A DNA stretch of 64,000 nucleotides from Aestuariimicrobium sp. p3-SID1156 (GCF_025144225.1 NZ_JALXXB010000001.1:496001-560000); one strand, 5' to 3'. Counted from the stretch's first letter, positions 1-8,121 are shown. The notes: a model not told the origin generated them from the letters alone. Numbers and translations: made by a program.

Positions 1-1
1 C

Positions 2-1366
2 ACCACCACCTTCGGGATGGACAAGGCCGACATGCCCGCCGACGGCGTGGTGACCGGCAGCGGTGCCGTCTTCGGACGCCCGGTCCACCTGGCCAGCCAG
101 GACTTCACGGTCGTCGGTGGATCCGCTGGTGAGGCGCATTCGGTCAAGGTCGCCGAGACCATGGCGTCCGCGCTGAAGACCGGCACGCCCTTCGTCTTCA
201 TCAACGACTCCGGCGGCGCCCGCGTCCAGGAGGGCATCGATTCCCTGTCGGGCTACGGCAAGGTCTTCTACCAGAACGTGCTGCTCTCGGGCGCCGTCCC
301 GCAGGTCTCGGTCATCTGCGGGCCCTGCGCCGGCGGTGCGGCCTACTCCCCGGCACTGACCGACTTCATCATCCAGACCCGCAAGGCCCACATGTTCATC
401 ACGGGCCCCGGTGTGATCAAGCAGGTCACCGGCGAGGACGTCAGCCAGGATGAACTCGGTGGCGCCGACGCCCACATGGCGCGCTCTGGCGTGGTCCACT
501 TCGTCGCCGATGATGACGAGCAGGCCATCCTCATCGCCCAGAAGCTGCTCAGCTTCCTGCCGCAGAACAATACCGAGGACGCCCCGATCGTCGACCCGGA
601 CTTCGATGTCGCCCCGAACGAGCGGCTGCGCGAGATCCTTCCCGACGACGGCCGCAAGGGCTACGACGTCCACGAGGTCATCGCCGAGATCGTGGACCGC
701 GGCGACTTCCTGGAGGTCCAGGCCGGTTGGGCGCAGAACATCGTGGTGGGCTTCGGCCGCGTCGTCGGACGCACCGTCGGCATCATCGCCAACAACCCCT
801 CGGTGATGTCGGGGGTCCTCGACATCGACTCCTCGGACAAGGCCAGCAAGTTCATCCGCTTCTGCAATGCCTTCAATATCCCGGTCGTGAACCTGGTCGA
901 CGTGCCCGGTTTCCTGCCGGGCGTGGCCCAGGAGCACAACGGCATCATCCGCCATGGCGCCAAGATGCTCTACGCCTACTCCGCGGCCACCGTTCCGAAG
1001 ATCACGGTGGTGATGCGCAAGGCCTACGGCGGCGCCTACCTGGCCATGTGCTCCAAGGACCTGGGTGCTGACAAGGTCTTCGCCTGGCCCACCGCCGAAA
1101 TCGCCGTGATGGGTGCCGAGGGTGCTGCTGGCGTCGTCTTCAAGCGCGAGATCGACGCCGCCGAGGACCCGGTCAAGCGTCGCGCCGAGCTGGTCGAGGA
1201 GTACCGCGAGACCTTCTCCACGCCCTACGTGGCAGCCTCCCGCGGTCTGGTCGACGACATCATCGACCCGGCTGAAACCCGCCGTGAGATCGCCACTGCC
1301 CTGGAGCTGCTCGCGAGCAAGCGGGAGCTGCGCCCGGCCAAGAAGCACGGCCTCGGCCCGGCCTGA
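2..1366 (+). CDS. Methylmalonyl-CoA carboxyltransferase 12S subunit (5' truncated)
   Basis: This is the carboxyltransferase subunit of transcarboxylase. It moves the carboxyl group between methylmalonyl-CoA and the biotin of the 1.3S carrier in the propionate cycle. The open frame runs in from the window edge (TTTFGMDK precedes the first internal ATG at 17), so roughly 70 N-terminal residues are missing. The remaining 454 codons match the remembered Propionibacterium 12S protein closely, including ADGVVTG, the oxyanion-forming GPCAGGAAYSPALTDF segment, the second-domain VPGFLPG and RKAYGGAYLAMCSKDLGAD, and the C-terminal RPAKKHG. A homologous acyl-CoA carboxylase beta subunit is possible, but the operon with a 1.3S gene favours transcarboxylase. 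Confidence 0.93.
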   Translation, partial: TTTFGMDKADMPADGVVTGSGAVFGRPVHLASQDFTVVGGSAGEAHSVKVAETMASALKTGTPFVFINDSGGARVQEGIDSLSGYGKVFYQNVLLSGAVPQVSVICGPCAGGAAYSPALTDFIIQTRKAHMFITGPGVIKQVTGEDVSQDELGGADAHMARSGVVHFVADDDEQAILIAQKLLSFLPQNNTEDAPIVDPDFDVAPNERLREILPDDGRKGYDVHEVIAEIVDRGDFLEVQAGWAQNIVVGFGRVVGRTVGIIANNPSVMSGVLDIDSSDKASKFIRFCNAFNIPVVNLVDVPGFLPGVAQEHNGIIRHGAKMLYAYSAATVPKITVVMRKAYGGAYLAMCSKDLGADKVFAWPTAEIAVMGAEGAAGVVFKREIDAAEDPVKRRAELVEEYRETFSTPYVAASRGLVDDIIDPAETRREIATALELLASKRELRPAKKHGLGPA

Positions 1367-1380
1367 TCGAAGGAGTGACG

Positions 1381-1635
1381 ATGCCTGACAACGACGCGCT
1401 GCTCAAGCAGCTGCGTGCCCTGGTCGAGCGGGTTGATGCCCTGGAGACACAGGTCGCCAAGCTGCAGAAGAGCCAGCGCATCCCCGAGGACGACCTGATC
1501 GCCATCTCAGCGGCCGTGGCCGCCTACCTCGGCCACGACGCCAAGGTGCGGGCAGTGAGGTTCAGCCAGTCCGGCTCCTGGACGCGCGAGGCCCGCAGCC
1601 GCGTCCACAACCGCGCGGTGCCCCATAACCGGTGA
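1381..1635 (+). CDS. Small coiled-coil protein between the 12S and 1.3S genes
   Basis: This 84-residue protein has no firm functional name. The first ~35 residues form a heptad-like coiled coil (LLKQLRALVERVDALETQVAKL). A conserved-looking block follows (IPEDDLIAISAAVAAYLG), then a basic tail with W and R residues. Similar AISAAVAAYLG segments occur, as I recall, in small proteins next to biotin-dependent decarboxylases and carboxylases. ATG 1381 is chosen because AGGAG lies 5 nt upstream; GTG 1375 would overlap the Shine-Dalgarno. It sits 14 nt after the 12S stop and 16 nt before the 1.3S gene, so it is co-transcribed. An assembly or scaffold role in transcarboxylase is inference. Confidence 0.75.
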   Translation: MPDNDALLKQLRALVERVDALETQVAKLQKSQRIPEDDLIAISAAVAAYLGHDAKVRAVRFSQSGSWTREARSRVHNRAVPHNR

Positions 1636-1651
1636 TCGAGAAGAGGAAACC

Positions 1652-2017
1652 ATGGAACTGAAGTTGACCGTCAACGGCACCGAGTACGAGGTTGAGGTCG
1701 AGGTCGCCGAGGAGACGCGGCAGGCGCCGACCATCATCATCGGGGGTGGCGGTGGCACCAATGTCGCAGCCCCGACAACGGCCAAGATGCCTGCTGCCAG
1801 TGCCAACGCCGTGGTGGCCCCGCTGGCCGGATCGGTGGCTCGCGTCCTGGTCAAGGAGGGGGACTCCTTCGAGGCAGGGGCAGTGCTGCTGGTGCTCGAG
1901 GCCATGAAGATGGAGACCGAGATCACCGCCCCCGCCGCCGGCTCGGTGGGCGCCATCCTGGTCGAGCCCGGACAGGCCGTCCAGGGTGGGCAGCCCCTGA
2001 TCGAGCTCAAGGCCTGA
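1652..2017 (+). CDS. Methylmalonyl-CoA carboxyltransferase 1.3S biotin carrier subunit
   Basis: This 121-residue protein carries the biotin that shuttles CO2 between the 12S and 5S sites of transcarboxylase. The N-terminal MELKLTVNGTEYEVEVEV is the subunit-binding segment. A Gly-rich and then Ala/Pro-rich linker (residues ~30-53) leads to a biotinyl domain with EAMKMETEI; Lys86 is the expected biotinylation site. Length and order of segments match the known 1.3S subunit (about 123 residues). GAAGAGGAAACC upstream supplies the ribosome-binding site. It lies in an operon with the 12S gene. Confidence 0.95.
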   Translation: MELKLTVNGTEYEVEVEVAEETRQAPTIIIGGGGGTNVAAPTTAKMPAASANAVVAPLAGSVARVLVKEGDSFEAGAVLLVLEAMKMETEITAPAAGSVGAILVEPGQAVQGGQPLIELKA

Positions 2018-2019
2018 CT

Positions 2020-3033
2020 CTGGAATCGCTCGCACGTGACGCCTGGCAGTACCAGCCCTCCGAGGAGGAACTGGAGGCTGCCAGGCGTCCGCCCTACCCG
2101 AAACCCGGCCCCGCTCGTGCCTTCACGGATGCCGCCCTGGCGGCGGTCGCCGCGTGGGCGAACAGTGATGCCCCCGAGGTGTACCTGTACGGTCCGTCGT
2201 ACGCTGGACCCCATCCCGCTCGTCAGGAGGTCAACACCTGGCTGCTGACCGGCGCTGCCCGACAGTCGCTGCCCCAGATGGTGGCCCTGGTGGTCGAACT
2301 CGGCCTGTTGTCGCTCGACGCTGCCCGCTCTCTGGTGGAGGGCGCCCGTTTGCCGTCAGATTCTGCCGTCCTCCAGCGCGCGGTCATCGCCAGACTCGCG
2401 CGCGAGGGCGACATCGATGCCGCCATCTCCGCTGCGCAACACCCCTGCTTCGGGGAGGACCAGTGGCGCGGCTGGCGCGTGCTGGGCTGGCACTTGGCCA
2501 CCCGCGGCGACCTGCCCGGATTCCGCCGCCTTGCCGCCAGGTTCAACGCGCGCACGCTCAAGGTCGAGATCGAGCGGATGCGTGCCACCCTCATCGGCGA
2601 GGTGACCAGGCGTGACGGACTGTCAGCCGGCGTGGCTGCCGCGTCCAGCCTCAAGCAGTCGCCGACGCTGGCGGTCGATGCCCTGGCGAAGCTGGGGGAG
2701 CCAGGAGCGCTCGCCGCGGCCATCGCCGAGATCCCCGAATTGGCAATGCTGCCCGAAGACACCTGGAACTGGCCGCTGGTGCGCGCCCTGCAGGCGGACG
2801 TGGAGCTCACCGCACTCGAGCATGACCACCCCGACCTCGCCTGGATCCTGGACCGGGTGTTGGCCATCGACCCGACCAGGTCTCGTGGGGATCAGCAGGC
2901 GCGTGACGGCATGCTGCTGTCCCTGTGGCCCGCCATCGGTGACTCCGAAACGCTGGCCCGGGTCCGCAAGGAGATCAGGGCGCCCAGCATCCGCAAGGAG
3001 TTCGGAACCAGACTGGCCCGCGACGTGCGCTGA
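2020..3033 (+). CDS. Hypothetical alpha-helical protein, probable CTG start
   Basis: I do not recognise this protein. It is about 337 residues, rich in Ala, Leu and Arg, and predicted helical throughout, with no membrane segment or signal peptide. The coding frame is open from inside the 1.3S gene, but the first ATG/GTG/TTG is GTG 2179. Codons before it are plainly coding in character (SLARDAWQYQPSEEELEAARR, PPYPKPGP). CTG 2020 lies 7 nt after AAGG and would start LESLARDAW. CTG 2014, overlapping the 1.3S stop as CTGA, is the alternative, and GTG 2179 is the conservative start (284 residues). Its position in the transcarboxylase operon suggests co-expression; function is unknown. Confidence 0.7.
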   Translation: MESLARDAWQYQPSEEELEAARRPPYPKPGPARAFTDAALAAVAAWANSDAPEVYLYGPSYAGPHPARQEVNTWLLTGAARQSLPQMVALVVELGLLSLDAARSLVEGARLPSDSAVLQRAVIARLAREGDIDAAISAAQHPCFGEDQWRGWRVLGWHLATRGDLPGFRRLAARFNARTLKVEIERMRATLIGEVTRRDGLSAGVAAASSLKQSPTLAVDALAKLGEPGALAAAIAEIPELAMLPEDTWNWPLVRALQADVELTALEHDHPDLAWILDRVLAIDPTRSRGDQQARDGMLLSLWPAIGDSETLARVRKEIRAPSIRKEFGTRLARDVR

Positions 3034-3057
3034 GCCGGCCGTTGTTGTCCTCAGCAG

Positions 3058-3798
3058 TCAGCCCTCACGGTGCAGCTTCCAGTTGGCTGCCTGCACCCGG
3101 GGGCGCACCACCATCCGGTCGATGTTGACGTGCTCGGGCCGGGACGCCACCCAGCCGATGCATTCAGCCACGTCTTCTGCGACCAGCGGCTCGGCGACCC
3201 CGGCGTAGACCTGGTCGGCCCGCTGCTGGTCCCCGGCGAAACGCACCAGGGAGAACTCCTCGGTGTGCACCATGCCCGGGGCGATCTCGGAGACGCGGAC
3301 CGGCTGGTCGACGATCTCCAGCCGCAGGGCACCGACCATGGCACGCTCGGCGGACTTGGCCGCGTTGTAGCCCGCCCCACCCTCGTAGGAGGTTTCGGCG
3401 GCGGTGGAGGTGATCACCACGATGCAGCCGCGTCCCTCGACCAGGGCGGGCAGCAGCGCACGAGTGACGCGGGCCGTGCCGAGGACGTTGACCTGGTACA
3501 TCTGGTCCCACAGGTCCAGCCGGGCCTGGGCGAGGGGCTCCTGCCCCAGCGCGCCGCCGGCATTGTTCACCAGCAATCCGAGCTCGGGACCCACCTCGGC
3601 AGCGAGCCGCGCGACGTCCTCATCACGGGTGACATCGCACTGGACAGCCTTGCCGCCGATCTCGTCGGCCAGGGCCTGGATCCGGTCCTGACGACGCGCG
3701 GCGCAGACGACCCGCCACCCCTCACGGGCCAACAGGCGAGCGGTGGCGGCGCCGATCCCGGAGGAGGCGCCCGTGACGACAGCAGTACGGGATCCCAT
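3058..3798 (-). CDS. Short-chain dehydrogenase/reductase
   Basis: This is a classical cytosolic SDR oxidoreductase of 246 residues. The Rossmann glycine motif TGASSGIG is near residues 9-16, followed by NNAG near 94, the catalytic Ser in the ITSTAAETS region and YNAAK near residues 149-153. The Arg-rich AARRQDR after beta strand 2 suggests NADP(H) preference. It resembles YdfG-type 3-hydroxy-acid or serine dehydrogenases, but the substrate cannot be read from sequence. ATG 3798 has CACAAT six nt upstream, a weak version of the leaderless promoter common here. It is divergent from gpmA. Confidence 0.88.
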   Translation of the reverse strand: MGSRTAVVTGASSGIGAATARLLAREGWRVVCAARRQDRIQALADEIGGKAVQCDVTRDEDVARLAAEVGPELGLLVNNAGGALGQEPLAQARLDLWDQMYQVNVLGTARVTRALLPALVEGRGCIVVITSTAAETSYEGGAGYNAAKSAERAMVGALRLEIVDQPVRVSEIAPGMVHTEEFSLVRFAGDQQRADQVYAGVAEPLVAEDVAECIGWVASRPEHVNIDRMVVRPRVQAANWKLHREG

Positions 3799-3821
3799 GA
3801 CCCCATTGTGTCAGCGCTCGA

Positions 3822-3833
3822 TAGAGTGAGGCC
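3822..3833 (+). promoter_or_regulatory. Leaderless -10 promoter of gpmA
   Basis: TAGAGT at 3822-3827 is followed by 6 nt (GAGGCC) and then the ATG at 3834. Transcription would start at or next to the start codon, and no Shine-Dalgarno is visible. Confidence 0.6.
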
Positions 3834-4586
3834 ATGACCTCAAAGCTCATCCTGCTCCGCCACGGCGAGAGTGAATGGAACCAGAAGAACCTGTTCACCG
3901 GCTGGGTGGACGTCGACATCAACGAGAAGGGTGTGGGTGAGGCGAAGAAGGGTGGTGAGCTCCTCGCATCCGAGGGCCTGCTCCCCGACAAGCTGCACAC
4001 CTCGCTGCTGCGTCGCGCGATCCACACCGCCTACCTCGCCCTGGACAACTGTGATCGCCACTGGATCCCGGTCGAGCGCAGCTGGCGCCTGAACGAGCGC
4101 CACTACGGCGGCCTGCAGGGTCTGGACAAGGCGGAGACTCTGGAGAAATACGGCGAGGAACAGTTCATGCTGTGGCGCCGTTCCTACGACACCCCCCCGC
4201 CGGTCCTCGAGAAGGACGCCGAGTTTTCCCAGTGGAATGACCCTCGCTATGCCGACATCCCCGAGGACGAGCGCCCCCAGACCGAGTGCCTCAAGGACGT
4301 CGTCGCGCGCATGCTGCCCTACTGGGAGAGCAGCATCAAGCCCGACCTGGCCGCCGGCAAGACCGTGCTCGTCGTTGCCCACGGAAACTCCCTGCGCGCA
4401 CTCGTCAAGCACCTGGACGGCATCTCCGATGCCGACATCGCCGGGGTCAACATCCCCACTGGCATCCCGTTGTTCTACGAACTGGACGACAACTTCCAGC
4501 CCGTGGAGAAGGGTGGCCGCTACCTCGACCCGGAGGCTGCCAAGGCGTCCATCGAGGCCGTGAAGAACCAGGGCAAGAAGAAGTGA
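3834..4586 (+). CDS. gpmA: 2,3-bisphosphoglycerate-dependent phosphoglycerate mutase
   Basis: Interconverts 3- and 2-phosphoglycerate in glycolysis. The 250-residue protein begins with the phosphohistidine motif [22 protein letters not shown], has the conserved [11 protein letters not shown] and RHYGGLQG segments, and the second catalytic His in [18 protein letters not shown]. Length equals the GpmA family norm (about 250). A lysine-rich tail ends the protein. It is monocistronic, with a leaderless promoter before it and a strong hairpin after it. Confidence 0.97.
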   Translation: MTSKLILLRHGESEWNQKNLFTGWVDVDINEKGVGEAKKGGELLASEGLLPDKLHTSLLRRAIHTAYLALDNCDRHWIPVERSWRLNERHYGGLQGLDKAETLEKYGEEQFMLWRRSYDTPPPVLEKDAEFSQWNDPRYADIPEDERPQTECLKDVVARMLPYWESSIKPDLAAGKTVLVVAHGNSLRALVKHLDGISDADIAGVNIPTGIPLFYELDDNFQPVEKGGRYLDPEAAKASIEAVKNQGKKK

Positions 4587-4607
4587 GCTGACGCCCTCGA
4601 ACACAGG

Positions 4608-4640
4608 AAATCCCCGGGAGCTCAAGGCTCCCGGGGATTT
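4608..4640. terminator. Bidirectional intrinsic terminator between gpmA and phoU
   Basis: A perfect 13-bp inverted repeat, AAATCCCCGGGAG (4608-4620) against CTCCCGGGGATTT (4628-4640), encloses a 7-nt loop. A-rich and T-rich flanks let it act on both convergent genes. Confidence 0.85.
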
Positions 4641-4667
4641 CTTCGTCTGTACCCGGTAGGGGCGGGA

Positions 4668-5336
4668 TCAGAAGGTGTTGGGCCAGTTCTCGCCTTCGGG
4701 GGCCTCGCCGGTCAGCACCAGGATGATGCGACGGCCCAAGGCCACCGCGTGGTCTGCGATGCGCTCGTAGTAGCGGCCGAGCAGGGCAACGTCCACCGCT
4801 GCTTCGACACCGTAGTCCCAGTCGTCACCGAGCAGGATCTTGAACTGCTCGCGACGCAGCATGTCCATCTCCTCGTCCTCGTCGGCCAGGGTGAGGGCAG
4901 CAGCGGTGTCACGATCGGCGAGGGTCTTCATGGCGGTGGTGATCATCTCCACGGCCAGCTCGGACATGCGGTTGAAATTGGCCGACAGGTCGTCGGGGAC
5001 GGCCTTCTCGGGGAACCGAAGTCGAGCGATCTTGGCCACGTGGGCAGCCAGGTCGCCCATGCGCGCCAACTCGAAGGTCATGCGCATGGAAGCCACGACG
5101 GTGCGCAGTTCGCCGGCAACGGGAGCCTGACGGGCCAGCAGGATGAAGGCACGCTGCTCGATGTCATCGTGCATCGCATCGATCTTTGAGTCATTGGAGA
5201 TGACCTGCTCGGCGATGTTGAGATCGGCGTTCACCAGGGCCTTGCTGGATTCGATGACGGCGGTCTTGACCAGGTCGGTCATCGAGACGAGGTCGTTGAT
5301 GACGCTCTCGAGTTCTTCGCGGTAGTTTTCGCGCAC
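4668..5336 (-). CDS. phoU: Phosphate transport regulator PhoU
   Basis: PhoU is a cytoplasmic metal-binding two-fold helical bundle that damps phosphate-responsive two-component signalling. The 222-residue length is typical. The two characteristic metal-cluster repeats are visible as E-x-x-R-M-x-D forms: FELARMGDLAAHVAKIA in the first half and GRYYERIADHAVALGRR in the second. The start is GTG 5336, with GAAGGGA about 8 nt upstream. It is divergently arranged with senX3-regX3 across a Pho-box-like repeat, consistent with phosphate control of both sides. Confidence 0.95.
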   Translation of the reverse strand: MRENYREELESVINDLVSMTDLVKTAVIESSKALVNADLNIAEQVISNDSKIDAMHDDIEQRAFILLARQAPVAGELRTVVASMRMTFELARMGDLAAHVAKIARLRFPEKAVPDDLSANFNRMSELAVEMITTAMKTLADRDTAAALTLADEDEEMDMLRREQFKILLGDDWDYGVEAAVDVALLGRYYERIADHAVALGRRIILVLTGEAPEGENWPNTF

Positions 5337-5384
5337 GGACAGTCCCTTCGTTGCGGCGGACGCCCGGTTGGCCCACCAGCGGTC

Positions 5385-5390
5385 ATTCTA
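5385..5390 (-). promoter_or_regulatory. -10 box of phoU
   Basis: On the minus strand this reads TAGAAT, about 49 nt upstream of the GTG, giving a short leader with a Shine-Dalgarno. The quasi-palindrome GTGGAGGGGCCCCCAC (5392-5407) lies directly upstream. Confidence 0.45.
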
Positions 5391-5470
5391 CGTGGAGGGG
5401 CCCCCACAGGCCCTTGAGCACATAGCGACCACGACGCTAGGGTGCCCACGCGGCGCCGACGTTGAATTGC

Positions 5471-5503
5471 GATGAACGCTCGGTGAACAGAATCTGAAGG
5501 CTG
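5471..5503 (-). promoter_or_regulatory. Pho-box-like triple 11-bp direct repeat
   Basis: Three tandem 11-bp units start at 5471, 5482 and 5493, each carrying TGAAC or TGAAG at the same offset (5473, 5484, 5495). On the minus strand two units read GTTCACC and GTTCATC, the core of the actinobacterial PhoP Pho box. The site lies 54 nt before senX3 and upstream of phoU, so autoregulation by the neighbouring response regulator is a natural inference. Confidence 0.6.
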
Positions 5504-5544
5504 TGGCAGCGACTGGGCGAGGTGGCGTCCACCGCACAGCGCCC

Positions 5545-5556
5545 TAAACTGAGGCC
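5545..5556 (+). promoter_or_regulatory. Leaderless -10 promoter of senX3
   Basis: TAAACT (5545-5550) is followed by GAGGCC and the GTG start at 5557. The spacer is identical to that at gpmA. No good -35 is seen, which fits an activator-dependent promoter below the Pho-box-like repeat. Confidence 0.55.
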
Positions 5557-6696
5557 GTGGATCTGTGGTTGGCCGTCATCGGCACGGCGGTGGCGAGCTT
5601 CCTGATCGGGCTGGTGGCAGCAGGCGCCGGTGTGGGCCGGCGGCCCAGTCAGGGTCCACGGTTGCACACCGGGGATGTCCACCCCCAGTTGAAGGCCATG
5701 GTGGGCATGCTCAAGGCAGGCGGCATGGTCGTCGGCCCCCACGACCAGGTGCTCTACTCCAACATCGCAGCCCGTACGCTGGGTGTTGCCCGTGGTGACA
5801 GGATCGCGATCGATTCGGTTCTCGAACTGGTCCGTGAGTGCCGCAGAAGCCAACAGGGCACCACGACCGATATTGAGCTCAGCCGTGGCGCCGGCGCCCC
5901 GGTCGTCCACCTGACCCTCCGAGTGGCCGCGTTCGAGGACGGAGTCGTGGTCGTCCTGGCCGACGACAGGACGCCGCTGCTGCGAGTTGACGAGACCCGC
6001 CGAGACTTCGTCGCCAACGTCTCCCACGAGTTGAAGACTCCGATCGGCGCCATCTCACTGCTCGCCGAGGCCGTGGGAGAGGCGGCTGACGACCCCGAGG
6101 CCGTCTCGCACTTCGCCTATCGCTTGCGCAAGGAGTCCCAGCGGCTGGCGGACCTGGTCTCCCAGATCATCGAACTGTCGCGTCTGCAGTCCAGTGACCC
6201 GATGCTGGGCCGCGAGGCCGTCGAGGTGCACGAAATCGTCGACGGGGCCATCGATCGCTGCCGTGAACTGGCGGGCCAGCGCCAGGTCTCGATCTCCGAG
6301 ACCGGTGATGAAAGCCTGGAGCTGCGCTGTGATGCGCCCCGCCTCGAGGATGCCCTGACCAACCTGCTGCAGAACGCCATCATCTACTCCGACGAGGGCA
6401 GCAGGGTCGCGTTGACGTACCGCAAGGTCTCAGACGCCGACGACGAGTTCATCGACATCGCCGTGGCCGACAACGGCATCGGCATCAGGCCTGAGGACCA
6501 GCAGCGCATCTTCGAGCGCTTCTACCGCGTCGACTACGCCCGCTCCAGGGAGAGCGGCGGCACGGGCCTGGGCCTGTCCATCGTCAAGCACATTGCCGCG
6601 ATCCATGGCGGTACGGTGAACGTCTGGAGCCGCCCCGGGCAGGGTTCGACCTTCACGTTGCGCCTGCCCGTGCTGGACCCCGACACCGAGAACTGA
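5557..6696 (+). CDS. senX3: Phosphate-responsive sensor histidine kinase, SenX3/PhoR type
   Basis: Membrane sensor kinase of 379 residues. One N-terminal membrane helix (residues ~4-27) is followed by a short PAS-like region (about 45-140), then the dimerisation domain with FVANVSHELKTP (phospho-acceptor His157). The ATPase domain shows the N box NLLQNAIIYS, DNGIGIRPEDQQRIFERFYRVD and GTGLGLSIVKHI. Having a single TM and an intracellular PAS is the SenX3/PhoR architecture. The start is GTG 5557, predicted leaderless. It sits 16 nt before its response regulator and next to phoU, which argues for inorganic phosphate sensing. Confidence 0.9.
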   Translation: MDLWLAVIGTAVASFLIGLVAAGAGVGRRPSQGPRLHTGDVHPQLKAMVGMLKAGGMVVGPHDQVLYSNIAARTLGVARGDRIAIDSVLELVRECRRSQQGTTTDIELSRGAGAPVVHLTLRVAAFEDGVVVVLADDRTPLLRVDETRRDFVANVSHELKTPIGAISLLAEAVGEAADDPEAVSHFAYRLRKESQRLADLVSQIIELSRLQSSDPMLGREAVEVHEIVDGAIDRCRELAGQRQVSISETGDESLELRCDAPRLEDALTNLLQNAIIYSDEGSRVALTYRKVSDADDEFIDIAVADNGIGIRPEDQQRIFERFYRVDYARSRESGGTGLGLSIVKHIAAIHGGTVNVWSRPGQGSTFTLRLPVLDPDTEN

Positions 6697-6712
6697 GAAA
6701 CAGGAGACAGTG

Positions 6713-7390
6713 ATGGCACGAATCCTCATCATTGAGGACGAACAGTCCTACCGCGAGGCGACTGCCTTCATGCTGCGCCGCGAGGGCTTCGAGGTTGCCG
6801 AGGCCGGGGATGGCGCGGAGGGGCTGGCCGAGTTCGAGCGCAATGGTGCGGACCTGGTCCTGCTCGACCTGATGATGCCCGGCATGCCGGGCACGGAGGT
6901 GTGCCGGCTGCTTCGCCAGCGCAGCAGCGTCGCCGTGATCATGGTGACCGCCCGCGACTCCGAGGTCGACAAGGTGGTCGGGCTGGAACTGGGTGCCGAC
7001 GACTACGTCACCAAGCCGTTCAGTCACCGAGAGCTGGTTGCCAGGATTCGCGCCGTGCTGCGCCGGGGTGCCGATGTCGATCTCGCCCCCGATGTCATCG
7101 AGTCCACCGGTGTCCGCGTCGACGTCGAACGCCACGAAGTCTCTGTCGATGGGACGCCGGTCCGCCTGGCGCTGAAGGAGTTTGAACTGCTCGAACTGCT
7201 CCTGCGCAATGCTGGACGAGTCATGACGCGCGGCCAGCTGATCGACCGGATCTGGGGAGCCGACTACGTGGGGGACACCAAGACACTGGACGTGCACATC
7301 AAGCGCCTGCGCTCGAAGATCGAGAAGGATCCGGCCAATCCGGTGCTGGTGGTGACGGTGCGAGGCCTCGGCTACAAGTTCGAGGGCTGA
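6713..7390 (+). CDS. regX3: OmpR/PhoB-family response regulator, RegX3 type
   Basis: Transcription regulator of the phosphate response, 225 residues. Receiver domain: acidic pair in IIEDE, phospho-acceptor Asp52 (LLDLMMPGMPG), Thr79 and Lys101 (VTKPFS). The C-terminal winged helix carries EFELLELLLRNAGRVMTRGQLIDRIWG and TLDVHIKRLRSKIE. ATG 6713 is chosen over GTG 6710 because AGGAG (6702-6706) then has a 6-nt spacing. Partner of the upstream kinase; its probable DNA target is the triple repeat at 5471-5503. Confidence 0.93.
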   Translation: MARILIIEDEQSYREATAFMLRREGFEVAEAGDGAEGLAEFERNGADLVLLDLMMPGMPGTEVCRLLRQRSSVAVIMVTARDSEVDKVVGLELGADDYVTKPFSHRELVARIRAVLRRGADVDLAPDVIESTGVRVDVERHEVSVDGTPVRLALKEFELLELLLRNAGRVMTRGQLIDRIWGADYVGDTKTLDVHIKRLRSKIEKDPANPVLVVTVRGLGYKFEG

Positions 7391-7419
7391 GTGGAGGCCC
7401 GCCCAGCCCGGGGTTGAAT

Positions 7420-7905
7420 TCAGCCGGCCTTGACGTCCGCGTAGTCCGGGTTGTCGGTGCTGACGACCGGGACGGTGATGTCCACCGCGCCGCCCCGCTC
7501 GAACTGCAGCGTGAGGTCAGCATTGAAACCGGGGGTGAGCTTGCCCTTGGGCGTGGTCAGCTTCATGTCGGTGAGCTTGACCAGCGTGTTCGGCTTGACC
7601 TCGATGCGGCCATCGGGGAAGGTCAGGTCTCCGACCTCGTTTCCATTGGCGTCCAGCGCCTTGCCGGTGATCTTGGTGAGGGTGTCATTGCCGCGGATGC
7701 TGACCAGCGAGCCGGTGAGCACTGCCTGCTCGCCATCAACCACCAGGACGAGCGCGCGCACCTTGGTGTCGCCGGCGTCCACATTGGTGCCGACGCCCGG
7801 GGTGTAGGGCTGGGCCGTGAAGGTGCTGGTGCAACCGCTCAGTGCCACAGCGCCGACGACGGCGAGGGCGAGGACTCCGCGTCGGGTGGGGGCTCCGGTG
7901 CTCAT
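7420..7905 (-). CDS. LpqE-like lipoprotein
   Basis: Exported lipoprotein of 161 residues. The signal peptide (TRRGVLALAVVGAVALSGC) ends in a lipobox with Cys25 as lipidation site. The mature part begins TAQPYTPGVGTNVDAGDTKVRALVLV and ends with a beta-rich domain, an outline I associate with LpqE/PCuAC-like secreted proteins. The canonical copper ligands of PCuAC (Met/His pairs) are not seen, so copper binding is not supported. As I recall, lpqE sits divergently beside carD in mycobacteria, as here. AAGGGAGA provides the ribosome-binding site. Confidence 0.75.
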   Translation of the reverse strand: MSTGAPTRRGVLALAVVGAVALSGCTSTFTAQPYTPGVGTNVDAGDTKVRALVLVVDGEQAVLTGSLVSIRGNDTLTKITGKALDANGNEVGDLTFPDGRIEVKPNTLVKLTDMKLTTPKGKLTPGFNADLTLQFERGGAVDITVPVVSTDNPDYADVKAG

Positions 7906-8121
7906 GGGCGTCTCCCTTGGGTTGCTCAGCGTCAGGCTTTGTCATCGATAGACTAGCCATAACAGTGCCGGTGAGCACAGTCGCGCGGCCTTCTGAGATG
8001 TATCCCACCCCACCCGGTAGTGACCATCAGGCATAGAAGCCAGGCAAAGTCAAGAGGCCAAAAAGCCTCACTCTGCCACCTGTGGACGCCCACCGCCAAC
8101 TTCCTGCCCGGCGTGGCGTGC

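Noticed and set aside
7420..7905. Calling the lipoprotein a copper chaperone
   Set aside because: General shape fits the PCuAC/LpqE group but the Met/His ligands are not visible.
8054..8069. GAGGC/GCCTC hairpin upstream of carD as a terminator
   Set aside because: Five base pairs only and no T tract on either strand; position fits neither divergent gene's 3' end.
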